Below are positions 6,062-12,509 of a DNA stretch of 64,000 bases, piece after piece. Each line of letters starts with the position of its first letter. Within the stretch, counting starts at the first letter, position 1. The DNA lies in the NCBI RefSeq assembly GCF_003002825.1, contig NZ_PVTE01000009.1, positions 124,001-188,000 on the forward strand, in the 5' to 3' direction. Source of the DNA: Spirosoma oryzae. Its GTDB lineage: Bacteria; Bacteroidota; Bacteroidia; Cytophagales; Spirosomataceae. Under the pieces are notes generated by a model that did not search any database, was not told the origin of the DNA, and worked only from the letters and a program-made list of their open reading frames with translations. The position numbers and the translations under genes were made by a program.

Positions 6062-9000
6062 TTCCGCTTCACAGGCTCCCCGGGATTTTTTCAATGTTGA
6101 TTCACCTGAGATGTTTATCAACATGGACCCGGCCAAACTTCCCCCCAAGAATCACCCGGAGTTTTTACAGCTGGCGGCCCACGAACGGGACAAGTGTAAA
6201 AACGGGGTAAACATCAACGGACAATACGTCGTTCCCAGTCTGTACTATGATCTGAACTTTCACACCATCCTTTATGATGCCCTGGATGAACAGGGTAATG
6301 AAATCCGAGTAAAGGGTCGTCCCCAACTCCGGGATAACGGCTGGATTCTTCATAACGATTACTACCAGGCTAAGAAAGAAAAGAAAGGCTATGTGGTGGG
6401 GGGTGCCCGCCAGATTGGCAAGGACCTGCTAAATACATCCCTGTTGTACACCCCGACGGGTGAAATCCAGATCGGAGATGCCCAGGTAGGTCAACAGATC
6501 TATGGAGCTGATGGTAAACTAACCACGATCACCGGGGTATATCCCCAAGGGGTTCAACCTGTTTACCAGATGACCTTACGGGATGGTCGAAAACTATATT
6601 GTGGTTTGAATCACAACTGGTATGTCTGGAATAATCGAAAATTCAGTGGACGGGGGGTTTATGAAGTCAAAACTACCCGGGAATTGTTGGTCGATTATAA
6701 AAAAGAAATTGATCAACGACCAAATCGGTACGAAACTCAGCATAGTAAATATGCTATTCCAACGGCTAAACCCGTCGAGTATAGTGAAAAAAACCTGCCA
6801 GTTGATCCGTACATTCTAGGTATCTGGCTAAGCTGTGGAGATGACCGTCATACAGCTCTGATAACGTCAGATCGACAATTGGAAAAGGTATGGTGTGATT
6901 TTGCCAAGCAATCAGGTTTAACTTGTAATCGCTGGAAAAAGAAGTGGGTTGGGCATCCTGAAGAAGTAATTATCAAAGGACCAAAGAATTGCCTTCACTG
7001 TAACCCACTTCGAAAACAGCTGACAGAACTTGGTCTACTTTGTAATAAGCATATCCCGGAACTCTACAAGAAAGCGTCTGTTTCACAACGACTAGCTTTA
7101 GTCCAGGGAATACTGGATGGGAAAGGCTCGTTCAATGCTTCTAACAATGTTGAGTTTTCAACGGATATAACTCAGTTGATGGCTGATATGGAATGGGTTT
7201 GTCGAAGCCTGGGAATGAGCGTTAAACAGCGGTCTAATTTTGCAGAACTAAAAAACTCAACCAGTACACCAACGGTTATTACCATTCATTCCATATTCCC
7301 TCTTTTTCGACTTGATTATAAACTAAGTGAGTTAGCTGATAAATCTGAGCAGCTAAATCCGTACAAATCCAGTATCGTTGATATCCAGTACGTCTACAAT
7401 GCTCTGACTACCTGTATTACGGTTGACAATCAAGACCACCTGTTTTTGACCGATGGGTTTACGGTTACCCACAACTCGGACTTTATCGTCTCGCTTACCT
7501 GCCGGGAGTTGTTCTGTTTTGATAACGCCGAGGTTCTTGGTTTGTTCTCAATTTCCCAGGACAAGGATACCTTCAACAAAAAGTTTGGGGTAGCTATTTC
7601 GGATAAGGATAACTTTCTGATTGTTCCCAGTATCGACAAGGACTTATCCCAGACCTTGATTCGGTTCGGAGTAACCCGGAAAAATAACGAGCCGATCATT
7701 CTTTCCCAGCTGTTTACTTACCTAACCAAGGCGGGTAAAGCCACCGAAGTGGGGGCTGGTAAATCGACCACATTCTTTTTCTTCGACGAGATTGCCAAGG
7801 AAGAAATGCAGGGAGCCTGGGATGCGGTTAAACCAGCCCTCCGTTCTTCATTTGGTGGTTACCGAAACCCACCCCTATTTGCATTCACAGGTGGAAACGT
7901 AGAAAAATCCAAAGATGCCATTGATTTGTTCATGAATCCTGACGTAAACGAGCTTCTCAGCTTTGATACGGAAGGAAAACAAACGGGCAAGTTTATGGGG
8001 GGGTGGTACCGGGCAGATTTCAAAAACACGATTCCACTGGCTCAGTACCTAAATAAACCCGTCACGGGAGAACTAGCCAAGCTCCAGATTCAGGTGACTG
8101 ATTTTGAACGAGCTAATACAATCCTGGATCAGGAACAGACGGTAGCCAAGGAAAGTAAAAAGCCGGGGACGTTGGCCAAACATAAAATGTACAATCCCCG
8201 TACATTGGACGAAATGTCCCTTTCCGTTACGGAATCCCCGTTCCAACGCTACCGGGAAGGACTCAAACGTCACCAGGACTGGCTGTACGAAACAAAGCCC
8301 GGAAAAGCTGTTGAGCTATATACATTACCCGGCGGAGAAGTCAAATACACCCTCTCGGAGAAACTACCCATTGCCAATTTTCCCCACAAGGATACCGATC
8401 TGATTGAGGATGCCCCGATCATGCTTTATGATGAACCGGTCCACAAAGGCAGTTATAAGCTTCACGTGGGTGGGCTTGACCCCTATAACATTGGGCAAAC
8501 GGGTACATCATCCTCCCTGGGGGCCCTCTACCTGATGCGCCGGCATTACGGAGGACTCGACGATGCCTTTCAGGATACGATGGTGGCCAGCTACGTAGCC
8601 CGGCCCGAACGGATTCCGATGTTTCTGAAAAAGATCAAGGAACTTCTGGATTACTTCGAAGCCAGTATGCTCCACGAGTCCAGTACCGATGCCGTCCTGG
8701 ATTACTTCGACAAGGATTACGGAGCGGAAACCTACCTGGCCAAGACCTGGAATCTGAAGCAGGAAATCCAGCCCAACACCAGCTACAAGGGAACCTACGG
8801 AGTACCCCCCACCCCGGCCTTCCAGAAAGCCTGGATGAACAAAATCATCGATTATATCTCCGAAGTCATCGGGGAAACCGATACGGGAAAACCGATTCTG
8901 GGCTACACCCGGATTCTGGATCCACTGCTGATCGAGGAAATGCTCCAGTGGAAAGAAGACCTCAATGTTGATAGAGTGGTCTCATTCGGACATATGCTAC

Positions 9001-9167
9001 TTTACCGGGACAGTCTGGAGAAAAATGACAAACCCGTCGTCATCAACCGGACCGAATCGGATCAACCGGCTCAACCAAAAACCCGGTCTGTCTGGGGGAT
9101 CAGTCAGAAAACCAGCAGACGGACTACTTCCGTAAAACAAACCCGTAAACCCTTTGGGATTAAATGA
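6003..9167 (+). CDS. terL: terminase large subunit (packaging ATPase/nuclease) interrupted by an intein
   Basis: DNA-packaging motor protein: 1054-aa precursor, 703 aa after removal of the intein (precursor residues 141-491). The Walker A loop is split exactly before its last residue: GGARQIGK ends at 140 and the C-extein resumes with S492-DFIVSLTCREL, giving GARQIGKS on splicing. Walker B is FFFFDEIA with D595-E596. The C-terminal RNase H-like nuclease starts around GGLDPYNIGQTG with D826; late acidic residues lie in the RILDPLLIEEM region. The extein segment NSASQAPRDFFNVDSPEMFINMD is of the crAss-like terminase type. The start is uncertain: TTG at 6003, GTG at 6015 or ATG at 6111. The gene overlaps its upstream neighbour and, by ATGA, the ClpP-like gene downstream. 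Confidence 0.93.
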   Translation: MTSRVITKYPFPFKFVDLPNSASQAPRDFFNVDSPEMFINMDPAKLPPKNHPEFLQLAAHERDKCKNGVNINGQYVVPSLYYDLNFHTILYDALDEQGNEIRVKGRPQLRDNGWILHNDYYQAKKEKKGYVVGGARQIGKDLLNTSLLYTPTGEIQIGDAQVGQQIYGADGKLTTITGVYPQGVQPVYQMTLRDGRKLYCGLNHNWYVWNNRKFSGRGVYEVKTTRELLVDYKKEIDQRPNRYETQHSKYAIPTAKPVEYSEKNLPVDPYILGIWLSCGDDRHTALITSDRQLEKVWCDFAKQSGLTCNRWKKKWVGHPEEVIIKGPKNCLHCNPLRKQLTELGLLCNKHIPELYKKASVSQRLALVQGILDGKGSFNASNNVEFSTDITQLMADMEWVCRSLGMSVKQRSNFAELKNSTSTPTVITIHSIFPLFRLDYKLSELADKSEQLNPYKSSIVDIQYVYNALTTCITVDNQDHLFLTDGFTVTHNSDFIVSLTCRELFCFDNAEVLGLFSISQDKDTFNKKFGVAISDKDNFLIVPSIDKDLSQTLIRFGVTRKNNEPIILSQLFTYLTKAGKATEVGAGKSTTFFFFDEIAKEEMQGAWDAVKPALRSSFGGYRNPPLFAFTGGNVEKSKDAIDLFMNPDVNELLSFDTEGKQTGKFMGGWYRADFKNTIPLAQYLNKPVTGELAKLQIQVTDFERANTILDQEQTVAKESKKPGTLAKHKMYNPRTLDEMSLSVTESPFQRYREGLKRHQDWLYETKPGKAVELYTLPGGEVKYTLSEKLPIANFPHKDTDLIEDAPIMLYDEPVHKGSYKLHVGGLDPYNIGQTGTSSSLGALYLMRRHYGGLDDAFQDTMVASYVARPERIPMFLKKIKELLDYFEASMLHESSTDAVLDYFDKDYGAETYLAKTWNLKQEIQPNTSYKGTYGVPPTPAFQKAWMNKIIDYISEVIGETDTGKPILGYTRILDPLLIEEMLQWKEDLNVDRVVSFGHMLLYRDSLEKNDKPVVINRTESDQPAQPKTRSVWGISQKTSRRTTSVKQTRKPFGIK
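6423..7475 (+). mobile_element. TerL intein, class 3 type, with degenerate LAGLIDADG endonuclease (351 aa)
   Basis: In-frame protein-splicing element between the Walker A Lys and Ser of TerL. Residue 1 is Asp (GAC 6423-6425), not Cys/Ser, so the classical first step is impossible. Instead the class 3 triplet is complete: Trp66 two residues after the block B His (LNHNWYV), Cys331 in block F (TTCITV), and Thr349 just before the terminal His350-Asn351 (FTVTHN), followed by Ser+1. Block A is recognisable (LLYTPTGEIQIGD). The insert from about residue 130 holds two LAGLIDADG-like helices (ILGIWLSCGDD; LVQGILDGKGSF), in which the metal-binding Asp positions are Cys and Lys, so cleavage is probably lost. 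The coding bases are AT-richer than both exteins, indicating later arrival. Confidence 0.9.
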
Positions 9168-9652
9168 CGAAAACGGTTATATTTGAAGACGAGATTACGG
9201 TCGCAACCGTCCGTGGGTTAATCGATCAGATTCAACCTGATCTGCTGGCGGGTGATCTGATCAAGCTCTTCTTTTCTTCCCACGGTGGTGATTGTTACGC
9301 CGAGGAAATCCTCTCCGAATTTCTGGCCGACTGGGCCGACAGCATTATCCTGATCGGAGCTTATAAGTTGTTTTCCAACGGGTTTGTCGTTTTCCTGAAT
9401 TTTCCGGGTGAAAAGCGGCTGCTTCGGGACTGTATGGGAATGATTCATGAATCTACCCTGATCATCGCGCTCCGGGAAATCAAAAAGCCCAATACCTACG
9501 CGAATCTGGATAACGAACTCCTCAAGATTATTCTCCGGGAAGACTTCCAGAAACTCCAGCCCCTGCTGACCCCTGACGAACAGAAACGGTATTTGGCCGG
9601 GGAAGACCTTTACTTTCATACCGACCGCCTGCGGGCCATCTTTTCCCTATGA
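9164..9652 (+). CDS. ClpP/SppA-fold serine protease, putative prohead protease
   Basis: A 162-aa protein with the ClpP-type layout. SSHGGDCYAEEIL corresponds to the family's N-S-x-G-G segment; LFSNGF places the nucleophile at S71; MIHEST gives H95; and the C-terminal segment LTPDEQKRYLAGEDLYFHTDR offers an Asp near 154. In tailed phages, proteases of this fold mature the prohead by trimming scaffold and shell proteins, and the gene sits between TerL and portal, where such proteases are encoded. A role in host takeover cannot be excluded. ATGA overlaps on both sides show translational coupling. Confidence 0.72.
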   Translation: MTKTVIFEDEITVATVRGLIDQIQPDLLAGDLIKLFFSSHGGDCYAEEILSEFLADWADSIILIGAYKLFSNGFVVFLNFPGEKRLLRDCMGMIHESTLIIALREIKKPNTYANLDNELLKIILREDFQKLQPLLTPDEQKRYLAGEDLYFHTDRLRAIFSL

Positions 9653-10176
9653 CCGATATCAAAGACTCCGAGTTCTACCAGGAGCTTACCCTGACCGATG
9701 CTGAACGGGCAGCCTTCAGTGACACCCTGGACTTTAAGCTGGAAGACATTCCTCTCTCGTTTTCGGGTCCCCAGGAGCTGAAGGCCTTTGTAAACGGGAT
9801 GGTGTTTTTCACCGATAATCTCCACCCGGTGGCCTACCGAATGAATGCCCTGAACCCGATGACGACGCCGGCTCCGGTTATGCTCCGGTTCAATCAGGAA
9901 CTGCTGGTGATCAACAAGCTCCTGACCATGCACCGCTATGAGCTGAATCCCGACCATACCAAAGCCTGGTACAAAGGAAAAATCACCGATCCCAATCCGA
10001 CTTACCTCAATGACACCGAAGCCATTCTGGGCATCATTCCGATGGGGGTTCACTTGAGTCCGGCCGAATGGGATCTCTACAAAGGGGTATTTGATGAGCT
10101 CTTCGAGCTACACCAGGAAAAACTGGCGGCTCCCGTTCTGGGCCCCACCGAAGAGCAACTAACCAATCTGAACTGA
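9649..10176 (+). CDS. hypothetical protein, 175 aa
   Basis: Acidic soluble protein starting MTDIKDSEFYQELTLTDAER. It is helical with no membrane segment, and no family is recognised. It overlaps the protease by ATGA and the following 49-aa gene by TGATG, so it belongs to a tightly packed operon. Its place just downstream of the protease suggests a head-assembly or packaging accessory, but nothing in the sequence proves it. Confidence 0.65.
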   Translation: MTDIKDSEFYQELTLTDAERAAFSDTLDFKLEDIPLSFSGPQELKAFVNGMVFFTDNLHPVAYRMNALNPMTTPAPVMLRFNQELLVINKLLTMHRYELNPDHTKAWYKGKITDPNPTYLNDTEAILGIIPMGVHLSPAEWDLYKGVFDELFELHQEKLAAPVLGPTEEQLTNLN

Positions 10177-10325
10177 TGAGAGCCGACGACGACCGGATTC
10201 CCCTTGAGATGACGTACGAGCCCAAGCCGGTTCCTACCCGTATCCAGTACCGAAAAATGATTCCCCGCCAGTACCGGTTTTCCAATCTGGTATCCACCCT
10301 ACTAACCAACAAAAAGAAACCATGA
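10176..10325 (+). CDS. small basic protein, 49 aa
   Basis: A short gene fits exactly between its neighbours: ATG at 10176 overlaps the preceding TGA, and its own TGA (10323-10325) overlaps the next ATG (ATGA). The product starts MRADDDRIPLEMTYEPK and ends in a basic tail (STLLTNKKKP). Perfect start/stop coupling on both sides is the main evidence. Function unknown. Confidence 0.6.
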   Translation: MRADDDRIPLEMTYEPKPVPTRIQYRKMIPRQYRFSNLVSTLLTNKKKP

Positions 10326-10570
10326 CGGATCGTTTCCGACAGCAGTACACCCCGGTCACTGACCAGCAAAAGGGGTTCATGATCGAAATCAAAAAGAAAG
10401 CGACCGAACTGGAAAGCCTGCTTAGCCAGGTTCAGACCTATTCGAACCTGGAATCCAAGAGTGACAAAAGCAAAGCCGAGTACGGCCGGGCCCTCTCGAT
10501 TGCCACTACCAAGCTGGAAGAATCGGTCATGTGGGCCGTTAAAGCCGCGTCAACCGATCTGAACCAATGA
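10322..10570 (+). CDS. Acb2/Tad1-type hairpin protein (putative cyclic-nucleotide sponge)
   Basis: An 82-aa, two-helix protein with the pattern of the Acb2/Tad1 hairpin family: a first helix around TPVTDQQKGFMIEIKKKA, a linker, then the conserved second helix GRALSIATTKLEESVMWA followed by VKAA. Acb2 proteins assemble into small oligomers that bind cyclic di- and trinucleotides and gcADPR signals, protecting phage from CBASS and Thoeris. Other members of the family are uncharacterised. It lies in an ATGA-linked operon within 1.2 kb of a second DUF2829-like gene. Family call from motif memory; sponge activity is inference. Confidence 0.62.
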   Translation: MTDRFRQQYTPVTDQQKGFMIEIKKKATELESLLSQVQTYSNLESKSDKSKAEYGRALSIATTKLEESVMWAVKAASTDLNQ

Positions 10571-10941
10571 GCCGTTACTGCCAAAACGTCGATGCCATTC
10601 AGGCTACGACCGATAACCAGTCGGAACTGGAAAGTTTTCTGGGGGTAAACCTTCGGTTACAGGACAACTGTGAACACTGTCCCACCGAAGTGTACCGGAA
10701 TTTTGTCCCCAAGTGGGTAGCCATCCCGATAAACCCACCGATCAGCTTCGTGGAAATCGGGGGCTGGATAAGCCGAAACGCATCGGGTCATTACCAGACG
10801 TATACCGCCCAGGCCTGGCAGGATGCCGGATTCTGGGTAAGCCCGGAAGAAACAGCTACTCCGACGGATAGCTCGACTCCTCCGGCAGAAGAACCATCCA
10901 GTCCGGAACCCTCCAGTCCGGCATCGTCAACCACTGACTAG
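10567..10941 (+). CDS. hypothetical protein with Pro/Ser-rich tail, 124 aa
   Basis: Compact N-terminal domain of about 95 residues with a Cys pair (NCEHCPTEVY) and Trp-rich strands (GGWISRNASGHYQTYTAQAW), followed by a low-complexity Pro/Ser/Thr tail (PPAEEPSSPEPSSPASS). No family recognised. Starts in an ATGA overlap. Confidence 0.6.
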   Translation: MSRYCQNVDAIQATTDNQSELESFLGVNLRLQDNCEHCPTEVYRNFVPKWVAIPINPPISFVEIGGWISRNASGHYQTYTAQAWQDAGFWVSPEETATPTDSSTPPAEEPSSPEPSSPASSTTD

Positions 10942-11144
10942 TGAGAAACGTCCTGCAGCTTCATCCCAAAACTCTGGCCCGGTTGATGACCGACCAGGGA
11001 CACGGTGGACTTCCGGCTTACCTGGATAGTCTCGGATTCTCCGACGTTCGGATACTGGCCAATCCCAACGTACCGGAAGACAAAATGATTGTACCCAGTG
11101 AATGGCTGGACCCTAAATCAACTGCTATCGATGACAAAGATTGA
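10941..11144 (+). CDS. hypothetical protein, 67 aa
   Basis: GTG start overlapping the previous TAG by one base (TAGTG); an in-frame ATG at 10986 is an alternative. The product, MRNVLQLHPKTLARLMTDQG and onward, is a small soluble protein with a central alpha/beta character (YLDSLGFSDVRILANP). No function recognised. It overlaps the next gene by 14 bases. Confidence 0.55.
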   Translation: MRNVLQLHPKTLARLMTDQGHGGLPAYLDSLGFSDVRILANPNVPEDKMIVPSEWLDPKSTAIDDKD

Positions 11145-11439
11145 AATTACCAAGAATGGGATGCGGGAATCAATCCTGCTATCTGACAACCTGAGCTATT
11201 CAGAATACGAGGAAGCCATCAGGTATTTACAGAACATCTTGGAACCAGCTTCAACTATTAGCGACGTTGATCCAAATCAATTGATTAAGGAGCAACTAGG
11301 ACCGGTCATTGAGGAATCAATCGACAAAGACCTGAAACAGGGAACAAAGTTATGTACCTGGCCACCAATCCATCCGAGACGACCGTTTCTACCTCCTTGG
11401 CCAAATCCAATTTATTTTTATTCTCAGACCAACCCATGA
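11131..11439 (+). CDS. hypothetical protein, 102 aa
   Basis: Starts MTKIEITKNGMRESILLSDN; ATG at 11131 is preferred over an upstream in-frame ATG at 11089, which would overlap the preceding gene more. The first 75 residues are a normal acidic helical domain (SYSEYEEAIRYLQNIL). The last 28 residues are Pro/Trp-rich and unlike the rest, so the reading frame may have shifted near 11350. The alternative frame there opens with ATG at 11352 and runs into the next gene. Confidence 0.5.
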   Translation: MTKIEITKNGMRESILLSDNLSYSEYEEAIRYLQNILEPASTISDVDPNQLIKEQLGPVIEESIDKDLKQGTKLCTWPPIHPRRPFLPPWPNPIYFYSQTNP

Positions 11440-11630
11440 CCGGAGCCGAAATACTAACTGCTATTGAACAGGGTCTGAAAGTCCGGCTGCCGGAATGGAA
11501 GGGCTACTGGAAAGGTGTCGAGGATACCCACGGCCGGCTGCACATTCTTGTCTTCACCCACGACGGAAAAATCCTGGATACCCCGGACAGCCATTACCTG
11601 TTTCGAGATGATTGGGAAATCTGTCCGTAA
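11436..11630 (+). CDS. second DUF2829/Tad2-like small protein, 64 aa
   Basis: Starts MTGAEILTAIEQGLKVRLPE and ends LFRDDWEICP, with GYWKGVED and VFTHDGKILDTP between. The pattern (helix, G-x-K-V-R-x-x-x-W, two strands, D-D-W-E close) is that of short DUF2829-like proteins of Bacteroidota phages and resembles the Tad2-like gene at 3570. I chose the ATG at 11436 (ATGA overlap) over an in-frame ATG at 11352, because the extra 28 residues lack the conserved start. Sponge activity is inferred from the family only. Confidence 0.6.
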   Translation: MTGAEILTAIEQGLKVRLPEWKGYWKGVEDTHGRLHILVFTHDGKILDTPDSHYLFRDDWEICP

Positions 11631-11642
11631 CCCTACTGACAA

Positions 11643-11756
11643 ATGGCCCTTGTAATGATCGTGCTAGGAATGCTGTTAATGTGTGCTGAAATCTGGCTCC
11701 CTCCGCTACTGGATTGGTGGATGATTCGTAATGACCGTAAACCCAATTCCAAATGA
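11643..11756 (+). CDS. single-span membrane peptide, 37 aa
   Basis: Starts MALVMIVLGMLLMCAEIWLP, which is a membrane segment, followed by a short tail with charged residues (RNDRKPNSK). Its TGA overlaps the next gene's ATG (ATGA), which supports it as a real gene. Such peptides often act on the host membrane, but the function is unknown. Confidence 0.5.
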   Translation: MALVMIVLGMLLMCAEIWLPPLLDWWMIRNDRKPNSK

Positions 11757-11992
11757 ACCTGACTGTTGGTGATTTACAGGATGCCTTGTACGGCGTCGAT
11801 CGGGATTTACCCGTCTACTTGGACAAAACGACCCCGGAGATTCAGGCCCGGGGACTGTTTAACCTGGCTACGGTTAAAGTAGCCGGGGTGTACGACGTAC
11901 CGGGTCTGAAAGATCGGGTTTGTCTAATCTCCTTCCGGGATTTCTCGGATTTACCCGAACCTGGTGAACTACCCGATTTTCTTCAAAACTAA
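11753..11992 (+). CDS. small phage protein of the 'MTVGDLxxAL..D.PVYxD' type, 79 aa
   Basis: The sequence MNLTVGDLQDALYGVDRDLP followed by VYLD is a familiar opening of small phage proteins of unknown function (a helix then an edge strand, with a Pro-Val core). The rest is a short beta-rich domain (TVKVAGVYDVPG; DRVCLISFRDFSDL). Coupled to the upstream membrane peptide by ATGA. Confidence 0.6.
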   Translation: MNLTVGDLQDALYGVDRDLPVYLDKTTPEIQARGLFNLATVKVAGVYDVPGLKDRVCLISFRDFSDLPEPGELPDFLQN

Positions 11993-12003
11993 CCAGTTAA
12001 TCG

Positions 12004-12183
12004 ATGAACGGTCTTGAACGCGAACAGACTATTCAATACATTATTGAAAATGCTGGTGGATTCGAGGGGAAAACCCCGGATGAAATCAGACAGTATTTGC
12101 TTGAAAAAGGGGACGGATTTATCCAGACCTTGGCACGAGGTTTAATACGAGACTACTACTTTGGTCCTGAATCCCGACTCTAA
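12004..12183 (+). CDS. small hypothetical protein, 59 aa
   Basis: A complete frame from ATG 12004 to TAA 12183 with ordinary composition: MNGLEREQTIQYIIENAGGF, a short helix-rich body and the end YYFGPESRL. The 12-base spacing after the preceding stop and the same strand support it. No function recognised. Confidence 0.5.
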   Translation: MNGLEREQTIQYIIENAGGFEGKTPDEIRQYLLEKGDGFIQTLARGLIRDYYFGPESRL

Positions 12184-12192
12184 TTTAACAAC

Positions 12193-12282
12193 ATGGTTTC
12201 TCCTCCTTTTGAACTGATTCTTTCGGTAGCTCTTATTGGGTTACTCTGGTGGTATCGGTGGGTTACCAGGAACGCACCCTAG
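12193..12282 (+). CDS. tiny membrane peptide, 29 aa
   Basis: ATG 12193 to TAG 12282: MVSPPFELILSVALIGLLWW with a basic end (YRWVTRNAP). One membrane helix with a positive tail. It lies last before the strong terminator at 12341. May be a real toxin-like or membrane-active peptide, or chance. Confidence 0.4.
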   Translation: MVSPPFELILSVALIGLLWWYRWVTRNAP

Positions 12283-12340
12283 TTACACTACCTGGAAAGA
12301 CATTGCCCTGTTGGTACCAGGGACGTTACGGTGGATACCG

Positions 12341-12378
12341 AAACCTCGACTGGATTCCGGCCGGGGTTTTTTGTTTTT
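12341..12378 (+). terminator. Rho-independent terminator of the terL unit
   Basis: A long stem AAACCTCG/CGGGGTTT (one G-U pair) encloses a second stem CTGG/CCGG with an ATT loop, followed directly by TTTTTTGTTTTT. It ends the rightward run of small genes, 60 bases after the last one. Confidence 0.85.
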
Positions 12379-12430
12379 AACTAAACGTATATATCCTACC
12401 GTTAGTTAGTTTATCCGTCTGTTCAGCTTC

Positions 12431-12471
12431 CCTGAACGGGGTATTCAGCTTACTTGACCCACCCGTTCAGG
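12431..12471 (+). promoter_or_regulatory. inverted repeat in the leader of the portal gene
   Basis: CCTGAACGGG (12431-12440) and CCCGTTCAGG (12462-12471) form perfect 10-bp arms 21 bases apart, between the upstream terminator and the portal ATG. TTCAG also recurs at 12422 and 12444. An AT-rich stretch (GTATATATCC, near 12390) could hold the promoter. The arm may be an operator or an RNA hairpin. Similar CCCGTTC/TTCAGG words occur in the element at 29431. Confidence 0.45.
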
Positions 12472-12509
12472 AACCGAGAAGCCCGTAGAAATGGGTCTAG
12501 TTTCGGGCT

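Noticed and set aside
6423-7475. Idea that the TerL insert is a separate gene or a group I intron
   Set aside because: The frame is continuous through both borders, intein blocks A, B, F and G are present and the junction restores a P-loop; no intron structure is needed.
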